Below, piece by piece: positions 56,704 to 64,000 of a DNA stretch of 64,000 nucleotides. The position numbers were made by a program, and so were the translations under genes. The stretch comes from Acidobacterium sp. S8. Its GTDB lineage: Bacteria > Acidobacteriota > Terriglobia > Terriglobales > Acidobacteriaceae. A model generated the notes under the pieces. It searched no databases. It was not told the DNA's origin and was given only the letters and a program-made list of their open reading frames with translations. Numbering within the stretch: position 1 is the first letter of the stretch; each line of letters starts with the position of its first letter. The stretch lies in assembly GCF_009765985.1 (NCBI RefSeq), contig NZ_LMUM01000026.1, positions 19,477-83,476 of the forward strand. Direction: 5' to 3'.

Positions 56704-58611
56704 GTGCTTTTGCGAGGCCTTTTTGAACGTTTTCGTGGTTATTTTCTCCTGCTTTGGGCTCTCTTGTGCTCGGTACCTGCTGTTGCTTCTGACTTTCAAC
56801 AGCCCACCCCGGAAGAGCTTAAGATGACGTCCGATCCTGCCGCGCCGGATGCCCCGGCAGTATTTCTTTTCCGGCAGGAAGTCTCCGATGACAAGCTACA
56901 CATGCATTCGCTCTATGCGCGGATCAAAATTCTTACCGAAAAGGGTAAGGACAATGCCGACGTAGAGATTCCCTATGAGGGGAGAAGTTTTTCGATCCGC
57001 GGCATCCAGGGTCGAACCATACATAGTGATGGCACGGTGATTCCATTTACCGGAAAACCGATCGAGAAGCTGCTGTTGAAGCAAGGCAACGTACGCGAGA
57101 TGGCCAAGGTCTTCAGCCTGCCGGATGTGCAGGTGGGCAGCATTATTGAATACGAATATGTGCTGGCTTACGAGGACGGTTATGCGGTACCGCCGCGTTG
57201 GTATATTCAGCAGCTGCTGTATGTGCACAAGGCGCATTATCACTTCAACCCAACGCAGCGCGAGCTGACCAGCAACAGCGAGCACGGTAATACGGTTGTC
57301 GGACTGATGTATACGCCGATGCTTCCACCAGGCGCGCAGGTACGCAGTGGCCTGGATGGCTACGATCTAACGATTGAGAAAGTCCCCGCGATGGTCGATG
57401 AAGAGTACATGCCGCCGATGGAGAGTTTCTCCTACAGGGTGCTCTTCTATTACTCCAGTTACCGCAGCGGCGACGAGTTCTGGAAGCAGCAGGGCAAATA
57501 CTGGTCGAAAAACATGGATCGCTTTGCTCAGCCTTCCGCCAAGGTACAGGCCGTCGTGCAACAGATTGTTGCGCCCAGCGATACCCAGGAGCAGAAGCTA
57601 AGAAAGATTTATGCCGCTGTGATGCAGTTGGAAAATACCAGCTTTACGCGGGAACACTCCGCCGCTGAGAACAAGGCGGAGGGACTAAAGATTAAAACGG
57701 CAGACGATATATGGGAGCAGAAGCGCGGGAACAGTGACGAGCTTACGCTGCTCTTTATCGCCTTGACGCGGGCTGCGGGCATGAAGGCATATGCCATGGC
57801 AGTTACGAATCGCAATAGCGGCCTTTTTGTTCAGAGCTACCTGGATTGGGATCAACTGGATGACGACATTGCCATTGTCCCGCTGAATGGCAAGGAGATA
57901 TTTTTCGATCCGGGTCAGCGTTATTGCGAGTTTGGAAAGCTGCACTGGAAACACACATTTGTCCAGGGTGTCCGCCAAGTGGAGGGTGGCATTGCAATCG
58001 CAGAGTCGAATGGAATGACCTATGCGGATACCAGTATCGTTCGATTCGCAGATCTGACGCTGAATGAGGACGGGAAGCTGCAGGGCCTGATCCGGATTAC
58101 TTTCACCGGTGGTGAAGCATTACGCTGGCGTCAACATATTCTTAAGACGGACGACGAAGAGGCGAAGAAGGACATTCAAGATGAACTGCAGAAGGAGATG
58201 CCCGCGGACGTCATCCTGAAAACGAATCACTTTCTCGGAGCGACCGATTACGATCATCCGCTGATGGTGATATTTGATGTGAGCGGCAGCATGGGCACAG
58301 CAACCGGGAAAAGAGTTTTTCTGCCGGGAAGCTTTTTTGAAGCGAACGCGAAGCCTCTATTCGTTCATGAGAAACGTGAAAATCCTGTCGATCTACGCTT
58401 TCCGTATCTGTTGAGAGATACTGTGACGCTTGCATTGCCAACAGGATTTGCCGTGGAAAGTGTTCCGAAGGATGTTGAAATACCTTTACCTCAATTCGCA
58501 GATTTCGTTTCCAAATATAAAGGGACGGACACGGTTTATGCCTACGGCCGATTGTTAGTGGTGGCTTTATGCGGCGAAGGAATATCCGCAGGTCAAGGAT
58601 TTCTTCGCTAA
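56704..58611 (+). CDS. DUF3857/transglutaminase-like exported protein, catalytically degenerate, frameshifted C-terminus
   Basis: 635 residues from GTG 56704 (GGGAG upstream), which places a signal peptide (FLLLWALLCSVPAVA) near the N-terminus; the longer frame from 56368 adds unconserved sequence. Residues about 50-210 are a DUF3857 domain, 285-430 a transglutaminase-like domain. The catalytic Cys is replaced by Ser344 (KRGNSDE) and the His site reads LDDDIAIV, so it is probably not an enzyme. Near 58560 the frame goes wrong: the +1 frame continues as LYAAKEYPQVKDFFAKANAQDQ and stops at 58681, directly before the next gene's ATG. Confidence 0.82.
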   Translation: MLLRGLFERFRGYFLLLWALLCSVPAVASDFQQPTPEELKMTSDPAAPDAPAVFLFRQEVSDDKLHMHSLYARIKILTEKGKDNADVEIPYEGRSFSIRGIQGRTIHSDGTVIPFTGKPIEKLLLKQGNVREMAKVFSLPDVQVGSIIEYEYVLAYEDGYAVPPRWYIQQLLYVHKAHYHFNPTQRELTSNSEHGNTVVGLMYTPMLPPGAQVRSGLDGYDLTIEKVPAMVDEEYMPPMESFSYRVLFYYSSYRSGDEFWKQQGKYWSKNMDRFAQPSAKVQAVVQQIVAPSDTQEQKLRKIYAAVMQLENTSFTREHSAAENKAEGLKIKTADDIWEQKRGNSDELTLLFIALTRAAGMKAYAMAVTNRNSGLFVQSYLDWDQLDDDIAIVPLNGKEIFFDPGQRYCEFGKLHWKHTFVQGVRQVEGGIAIAESNGMTYADTSIVRFADLTLNEDGKLQGLIRITFTGGEALRWRQHILKTDDEEAKKDIQDELQKEMPADVILKTNHFLGATDYDHPLMVIFDVSGSMGTATGKRVFLPGSFFEANAKPLFVHEKRENPVDLRFPYLLRDTVTLALPTGFAVESVPKDVEIPLPQFADFVSKYKGTDTVYAYGRLLVVALCGEGISAGQGFLR

Positions 58612-58681
58612 AGCGAACGCACAGGATCAGCAGCAGGCGATTCTGCACTCAGCGTCGCCTGCTCCGGCAAGAGGCCAGTAG

Positions 58682-59512
58682 ATGCGAGTTCATCTGGCGG
58701 CCGTATTTCTTCTTTTAGCTACGTACAACGGGATGGCTTCTTCTCCTGCGCTGCCTGACTGGATGCAACAGGCGGCTGCCATCCCTGTAACAAATTCACT
58801 GAAAGCGAAGGCAGTGGTTCTGCTAAGCGACGAGTTGTTGACGATTCAGCCGGATGGACAGGCGCGTCTTCGCCGCCGCGAGGTGATTAAGCTGTTGCGG
58901 CCGCAGGGACGCGAGTATGCGGAATTAGTGGCATGGTCGGGCGGGGGTCGCAAGCGTCTCTCTTTCCATGCATGGAGCATCGGTCCGGACGGTCATCCTT
59001 ACACAGTGAAGGACGATCAGATTCGCGAAGAGGGCGGAGAAGAAGGCGGCATGCTCTATATCGATGACCGCGCAAAGGTCGTCACCCCGCCCGGAGCTGA
59101 TCCCGGTGGCATTGTTGCTTACGAATCGGAGAGCCAGCTGCCGAATTACATGACGGAAAAGTCGTGGGATTTCCAGACCTCGATCCCGGTGCAGCACGCG
59201 ATTTTCGAGATCGATCTCCCGGCAGGCTGGAAGCAGCGTCCACTTTGGCATAACCACACATCCATTCCGCCGCAGGAGATTTCTCCTGGACACTTTCGTT
59301 GGGAACTCACAGGAATTCCCGCGATAGATATTGATGATGTGCCGCTTGCTCCTGCCGAGATTGCACTCGCGGGCCGCATGGTCGTGCATTACGGGGCGAA
59401 CAACATCGCGGAGGTGGTCAGCTGTGGACGACCATTGGCGAATGGTACGACGGGCTCGGCGCGCCGCAGACAAATGCCACGAGCGAGATTGCTGCCAAGG
59501 CACATGAGTTGA
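58682..59512 (+). pseudogene. DUF3857/transglutaminase protein, N-terminal part before a frameshift
   Basis: ATG 58682 follows directly on the TAG that would end the frame-corrected previous gene, so the pair forms an operon. The signal peptide (1-19) is followed by the DUF3857 domain (IQPDGQARLRRREVIKLLRPQG, SVNYELPAGW-like LPAGWKQRPLW). Meaningful sequence ends at about 59415 (HYGANNIAE); the remaining 31 residues (VVSCGRPLANGTTG...) are out of frame. The other frame continues the family sequence as QLWTTIGEWYDGLG. A one-base loss around 59410-59420 explains both parts. Confidence 0.83.
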
Positions 59513-60630
59513 CCGGCAACGAGAGCGATTTTACGGCGCGCGCCGAGAAAATTGCTGAATTTCTTCAACGCGAAATTCGTTATGTGGGGATCGAGATTGG
59601 CATTGGCGGTTACCAGCCACATCCGGCAGCCGCCGTGTTCCATAACCGCTATGGCGATTGCAAAGACAAAGCGACGCTGTTAATTGCCATGCTGAATTCT
59701 ATTGGCGTGCATGCTACGTATGTGCTGGTGGATACGCGCCGTGGTTTTGTCGATGCCGATGTCCCCTCGATAGACGGAAATCATGCGATTGCTGCCATCG
59801 AGGTTCCGGATGGATATAACGATGCGCGGCTGAAGACAATTGTGAAGACAAGCAATGGGCAGCGCTTCCTGATATTCGATCCCACAAACCAATATGTGCC
59901 GCTTGGTTTGCTGCCTACCTATTTACAGGGAAGTTACGGAACACTGGTGAACGGCGTGAAGAGCCAGGTAATCCAGCTACCCGTGGTGCCGCCGGATGGC
60001 GATGTCATCGAGCGCATTGCGAAATTCCAGTTGGATGCCGACGGGACACTGCAGGGGTCCATTACCGAGAATCGAGTTGGGGCTTCCTCGGGTAGAGAAC
60101 GGAATTACTTTGCAGAGAATACAGAGAAAGAGCGGCGCGAATTTGTAGAACGGCAACTGCGAGAGGATTTCTCCGAGTTTCAGCTTAAAGATGAAAGCGC
60201 CGAGAACGTGCAAAACCTGGGACAAAAATTCATGGTGAAGTATCAGATCTCTGCACCTCAATATGCGAAGACTGCCGGAAATCTTCTCCTCATTCGACCA
60301 CGCGTGCTCGGCTCTTATGGAGAGGCGCTGAACGACAGGCCGAGGGAGTATCCGATCGATCTACGGATGGTCGGCACGAGGCGAGATTCGTTCGATGTTG
60401 CCGTACCTGCGGGGTTTGTGGTGGATGAACTGCCTGATCCTATCAAGGTCGACGTCGGATTTGCGACGTACAACAGTGAAGTGAAGGCCGATCAGAATGT
60501 ATTGCATTATTCCCGCGAGCTCGTGGTGAAGGAACTGATGCTCAAGCCTGATCAGTACGACGCCTTGAAAAAGCTGGAAGCGGCCATCACGACAGATGAA
60601 AACCGGAGCGCCGTTCTGAAGAAGCAGTAG
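59509..60630 (+). pseudogene. DUF3857/transglutaminase protein, C-terminal part after a frameshift
   Basis: Second half of the gene starting at 58682; the homologous frame begins near 59419, although the first ATG-like start is at 59509. The transglutaminase core is intact here: Cys in RYGDCKDKATLL, His in DGNHAIAAI and Asp in FDPTNQYVPLG, so the ancestral protein was probably catalytically competent, unlike its upstream neighbour. A C-terminal beta-domain (YPIDLRMVGTRRDSFDVAVPAGF) follows. It is convergent with the KdpD-like gene, one base apart. If the frameshift is a sequencing error, the whole is one protein of about 650 residues. Confidence 0.82.
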
Positions 60631-60631
60631 T

Positions 60632-61762
60632 TCAGCGTTTCTGTTTTGTCATCGGTACGACCTGCACCGTGGCATCGCGTACCTCCGCCAGAAAGCGGTT
60701 GATGACGGAACCGCGTAGGAGAATGTCAAAGCGTGAGCGCGCCGACTGACCGAAGATGACGTGCGAGATGTTTTCGCGCTTGGTGAAGGCAATGAGCGCG
60801 TCGGAGACATTCTTATCACTCAATACAACGACTTTGGCGCTGAGGTCACGGGCCATGCGCTTGTATTCTTCCAGTCGGTGAAAACCATCGGGATTGGTAT
60901 TGCGCAAATCCTTGCCCGGCGTTTCTACGTAAACGGCATACCAATTCGTGGCGAGGCGGCCTGCGATACGCGCGCCGGCGCGGATGATGCGCTCCGTTCC
61001 GGTGTGGGCCGAGATGCAGACCATCACCTTTTCCGGCATGGGAGCCTGTTCTAGGCCCTGCGTGCGCCGGTACTCTGAGGCAGCGGTGCCGACCTGCTCG
61101 GCGGTGGTACGCAGCGCCAGTTCGCGCAGCATATTGAGATTGCCCTTGCGGAAAAAATTGGATAGCGCCTGCTCCACCTTTTCCGGAGCGTAGATTTTTC
61201 CTTCGCGCAGGCGCGTGCGCAGCTCATCGATGGTTACATCAATGGTGACGACGTCATCGGCGCGCTTGATAAAACTGTCCGGCACGGTCTCGCGTATCTG
61301 AGTGCCGGAGGAACGCGAGACGGCATCATTGAGCGTCTCAAGGTGCTGGATATTGATAGCCGTCATCACGTTGATACCGGCATCCAGCAGCTCAAGCACA
61401 TCTTCGTAGCGTTTGCGATTACGCGAGCCAGGCACATTTGTATGTGCCAGTTCATCGACGATGCAGGTCTGGGGATGACGTGCGAGGATGGCATCGATAT
61501 CCATCTCGCGCAGCGTAACGGATCGGTAGACGACCTCTTTCTGCGGAATAATTTCAAGGTCGCCGATCTGCTCGGCTGTCTCCTTACGGCCATGAGGCTC
61601 AACCAGGCCGATCACCACATCGAGGCCGTTCTTCTTCAGCATGTGCGCATCTTCGAGCATGCGGAAGGTCTTGCCTACACCGGGCGCAGCGCCAAGATAA
61701 ATACGGAGCTTTGCACGCTCTTCAGGGACGGGAATCTGGTCGAGTATCTCAGCCAACTTCAA
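60632..61762 (-). CDS. KdpD-type sensor protein without kinase half (KdpD + USP domains)
   Basis: 376 residues corresponding to the cytoplasmic N-terminal part of KdpD, the potassium/turgor sensor (about 890 residues in E. coli). The KdpD domain includes Walker A GAAPGVGKT at 24-32 and INIQHLETLNDAV; residues about 243-376 are a universal-stress-protein domain (GQSARSRFDILLRGSV). The membrane and histidine-kinase parts are absent and appear as the separate upstream gene, whose end overlaps by 14 bases. The start is TTG 61762 (or TTG 61756). No kdpFABC genes lie in the window, so the output may differ from potassium uptake. Confidence 0.9.
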   Translation of the reverse strand: MKLAEILDQIPVPEERAKLRIYLGAAPGVGKTFRMLEDAHMLKKNGLDVVIGLVEPHGRKETAEQIGDLEIIPQKEVVYRSVTLREMDIDAILARHPQTCIVDELAHTNVPGSRNRKRYEDVLELLDAGINVMTAINIQHLETLNDAVSRSSGTQIRETVPDSFIKRADDVVTIDVTIDELRTRLREGKIYAPEKVEQALSNFFRKGNLNMLRELALRTTAEQVGTAASEYRRTQGLEQAPMPEKVMVCISAHTGTERIIRAGARIAGRLATNWYAVYVETPGKDLRNTNPDGFHRLEEYKRMARDLSAKVVVLSDKNVSDALIAFTKRENISHVIFGQSARSRFDILLRGSVINRFLAEVRDATVQVVPMTKQKR

Positions 61763-63572
61763 CCTCGTGGCGCGTGGGCGTCACCGCAGGGACAGGCAGG
61801 GTAAAACTGAAGGTTGTCCCCTGACCAAGACGGCTTTCGACGGCTACTTGTCCGCCAAGTGTTTCGACGAGGCGGCGCACAAGTGCCAGGCCAAGGCCAG
61901 TGCCGCTTCCGGAGCTCTCGGTGAAGCGGCCAAAAATGGTCGGCAGGCGTTCGGCTTCAATGCCGCGTCCACTATCTCTGACAACGAACTGGATGCTCTC
62001 TTTTATCTCTGAGGCCTCAAGCAGGATCTGTCCGCCGACGGGCGTGTAGCGAATCGCGTTCGTCAGCAGGTTATCAAGTATGCTGCGCAGCGCACGACGG
62101 TCGGCATTCACGTGTGACAGATCGGCAAAGACGCTGACCGTGATTTCGATATTCCTCTCTCTCGCCTGTTCGCGAAAACGATGGTATGCATCGTCGAGAA
62201 TTTCTACAGGCCGCAGTCGTTCGATCTTCATTTCCCGGCGACCGGTATCGAGCTCTGCTACTTCGATAAGATCCGACATCAGGTCGTCCAGCTTCTCGGA
62301 TTCTTTGGTGGCGCCTTCCAGGATATCCGCCTGCAAGGGACGCAACTCACCCGCATGACCGCGTGCGAGGGCGTAGATTGCCAGCCTTAATTTTTGCAAC
62401 GGATCACGTAATTTTTCGGATGCGACAGAGAGAAAACGCGTCTTGAAGCGGTCGATGTCCTGCAATTCGGTGACGTCTTCGAGGACGGTGACCGCGCCCA
62501 GCAGCTTGCCTTCTTCATCGCGCATTGGAGAGGTACGCAGCCGATAGTTGCGTTGCGCGCTGCCAATGCGCATGGGGAGCAGCAGCGCTTCATTTTCGCC
62601 ACTGCCTTCGCCGGTGACCGCGCGCTGAATAGAAACAGCGCTTCGAACGGCATTGAGGATCTTTTCTCCTCCGGGAGTGTTCGTGAGCGCCATTCTGTCG
62701 CCCGCCGATTTGCCCAGAAGCTCCGTCGATGCCTGATTCAGTTTGAGCACGTGGCCCTTGGCATCGGTCACGATGACCGGTTCAAAAATCGATTGCACGA
62801 CAGCATCGCTGAGCTGCTGTTCCATCTGTCGCCGGCCCGATTCGGTTTCGCGCAGGTCGCGCAGACGGATAGCCATGCGGTTGACCTCGGTCGCAATGGT
62901 GCCGAGATCATCCCGGTTGCGCCACTCGATGCGTTGATTCAGATCTCCCTGGCCAATGAGGTGAGCGGTTTTCGCGGTGCGGCGGATCGGCATGATCACG
63001 AAGAGCAGGGAAATTGCCGAGATGCCGATGGCAGCGAGGAGGCTGATGCTGGAAGCAGCGATAAGTCGCGCTCGCAAAAGGAAGCGTTCGTGGTCCAGCG
63101 AGTCCATGAGACGCGCACGGCTGTTGAATACAGTACCTAACGCGTCTGATATAGATTCATCGATCTCATTGAGTTGCGGACGCAGCGTATCCTCGGCGAA
63201 ATGCTGCCAGTTGTCGGACGGCGTGGAGCGCAGACGCGCGATTAATTGGGAGTGTCGCTGTTGCACGGCCCCTAATGAAGGTGATTGCGGGACGGCAAGC
63301 GTCATCCGCTGGTCGGTTACGCTCGCCTCCGCCAGCAACTGAGACTCGATGGCCCGATCGGCTGCGGATGCCAGGCGCCCAGCCAGCACTTGTTCCCGGG
63401 CTATCGATGCCTGAACCTGTGACAGGGCACCTACGGCAGCGTCCGCCGTTTGCTGCTGGCCATCCAATGCGGAAAGATGCACAAACGAATGGCGCACGAG
63501 CATTCCCAGCCCGCCGACCAGCGTAATAAGTATCAAGAATCCGAGAATAAGTCTTTGGTACAGGCTCAGCAT
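61749..63572 (-). CDS. Sensor histidine-kinase-like protein lacking the H-box histidine
   Basis: 607 residues: transmembrane helices at 8-28 and about 171-193 flanking a helical periplasmic domain, HAMP (194-245), PAS (about 255-370, LQDITDR-like end), a dimerisation domain and HATPase_c (about 490-600) with N-box DNLLTNAIRYTP, DSGRGIE and SGTGLGLAL intact. The H-box reads VASEKLRDPL, with Glu386 where SHELRTPL has the phospho-His, so autophosphorylation at the usual site is excluded. It overlaps the KdpD-like gene by 14 bases and probably acts with it. No response regulator is visible next to it. Confidence 0.9.
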   Translation of the reverse strand: MLSLYQRLILGFLILITLVGGLGMLVRHSFVHLSALDGQQQTADAAVGALSQVQASIAREQVLAGRLASAADRAIESQLLAEASVTDQRMTLAVPQSPSLGAVQQRHSQLIARLRSTPSDNWQHFAEDTLRPQLNEIDESISDALGTVFNSRARLMDSLDHERFLLRARLIAASSISLLAAIGISAISLLFVIMPIRRTAKTAHLIGQGDLNQRIEWRNRDDLGTIATEVNRMAIRLRDLRETESGRRQMEQQLSDAVVQSIFEPVIVTDAKGHVLKLNQASTELLGKSAGDRMALTNTPGGEKILNAVRSAVSIQRAVTGEGSGENEALLLPMRIGSAQRNYRLRTSPMRDEEGKLLGAVTVLEDVTELQDIDRFKTRFLSVASEKLRDPLQKLRLAIYALARGHAGELRPLQADILEGATKESEKLDDLMSDLIEVAELDTGRREMKIERLRPVEILDDAYHRFREQARERNIEITVSVFADLSHVNADRRALRSILDNLLTNAIRYTPVGGQILLEASEIKESIQFVVRDSGRGIEAERLPTIFGRFTESSGSGTGLGLALVRRLVETLGGQVAVESRLGQGTTFSFTLPVPAVTPTRHEVEVG

Positions 63573-63663
63573 GCAGTAAGACGCTACCTGCTACCGAGAG
63601 TAGTGGCAGTCTTCTTATGATGCAAGCGCCGTCGAACGGCTATAGAGTGATTGCGCGGCTGGC

Positions 63664-63999
63664 TTACGGCAGTTTGCATACCAGGACGGCGCGATTCCGA
63701 AATGGGCAATCCATTTGCGTCGAAGAATGCGGTTCCAGCAGGAGCCAACTCACTCCCTCGGGCCGCAATCGGGAGATGCGCTCCTGATCGGTCATCTGAT
63801 CGAGGCCACTTTCGAGATCATGCATCCGTTTCCAGTGAGGCGCGAGTTGAGGAAAGATGGCCACGACTCCGGGGTCTTTCACCTCGTCTGCCAGGGCGCT
63901 GCGCATTGCGGTAGCTCGAAAACTCTGCATATCCGATCCGTCTAAATCATCACGATCCGGAGCTATGGCAAAAATCGCATCGGCGGGCGTGTTGTGGCG
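63664..63999 (-). CDS. C-terminal part of an unidentified protein (runs off the right edge)
   Basis: The frame is open from the window edge to the stop at 63664, so the protein starts beyond 64000. The visible 111 residues begin RHNTPADAIFAIAPDRDD and end with SWLLLEPHSSTQMDCPFRNRAVLVCKL. This arrangement, NTPxDAIF followed by a soluble tail with SWLLLE, is common at the C-termini of large multi-pass membrane proteins of the glycosyltransferase/YfhO type, but the evidence is thin. It is on the same strand as the kinase, 91 bases upstream. Confidence 0.6.
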   Translation of the reverse strand, partial: RHNTPADAIFAIAPDRDDLDGSDMQSFRATAMRSALADEVKDPGVVAIFPQLAPHWKRMHDLESGLDQMTDQERISRLRPEGVSWLLLEPHSSTQMDCPFRNRAVLVCKLP

Positions 64000-64000
64000 G

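Noticed and set aside
58545..59425. Programmed ribosomal frameshifting in the DUF3857 genes
   Set aside because: No slippery heptamer, internal ribosome site or stimulatory structure is seen at either site, and the two shifts have opposite sign.

Overview
The window looks like chromosome of an acidobacterium, most likely class Terriglobia (Acidobacteriaceae-like). This is inferred from gene content, not from any rRNA. The evidence is four very large Oar-type TonB-dependent receptors with an N-terminal carboxypeptidase-regulatory-like domain, many exported peptidases and glycosidases, frequent GTG/TTG starts, short KdpD genes without a kinase half, and dispersed 'cttcgctcaggatgac'-type intergenic repeats. 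There is no rRNA, CRISPR array, intact insertion sequence or prophage.

Layout. 1-9.5 kb: a receptor cut by the left edge, an exported S15/CocE-like hydrolase and a second complete receptor. 9.7-18.2 kb: M20, S9 and M24 peptidases, an exported nucleoside hydrolase, a 2OG-Fe(II) oxygenase, a membrane protein with a probable winged-helix N-terminus, and a small exported cupin. 18.3-28.5 kb is mostly housekeeping: dapD, RNase J, threonine dehydratase, an overlapping HipA-like kinase/DUF3037 pair, an SH3 envelope protein, undecaprenyl-diphosphatase and FtsK. 28.6-38.6 kb: a DUF2339 membrane protein, a third receptor broken by an in-frame TGA, a LuxR-type regulator lacking the phospho-acceptor Asp, an OmpA-like protein and two oxidoreductases. 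39-50.7 kb is a sugar-scavenging locus: receptor, TPR protein and GH31 glycosidase in a row, converging on a LamG-GH2 exo-glycosidase. 50.8-53.5 kb: YheT hydrolase, DUF72 protein, tRNA-His, DUF4112 protein and tRNA-Pro. 53.5-56.3 kb, between tRNA-Pro and tRNA-Val, is gene-poor and carries a Crp-like regulator, small orphan ORFs and a dead integrase tail. 56.7-60.6 kb holds two DUF3857/transglutaminase-like genes, both frameshifted. 60.6-64 kb holds a split KdpD (sensor/USP protein plus a separate histidine kinase whose H-box His is replaced by Glu) and the tail of a probable membrane protein.

The common theme is a soil heterotroph scavenging peptides, nucleosides and oligosaccharides through the outer membrane. 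The most unusual feature is the amount of decay or rewiring seen at single-residue or single-base level: a Trp-to-stop change in a receptor, a receiver without Asp, a kinase without His, an integrase without its catalytic Tyr, and a transglutaminase-like protein without Cys/His, plus two frameshifts. I see no wholly new multi-gene system. The best candidates for follow-up are the HipA-like/DUF3037 pair, the KdpD/His-less kinase pair and the DUF3857 pair.
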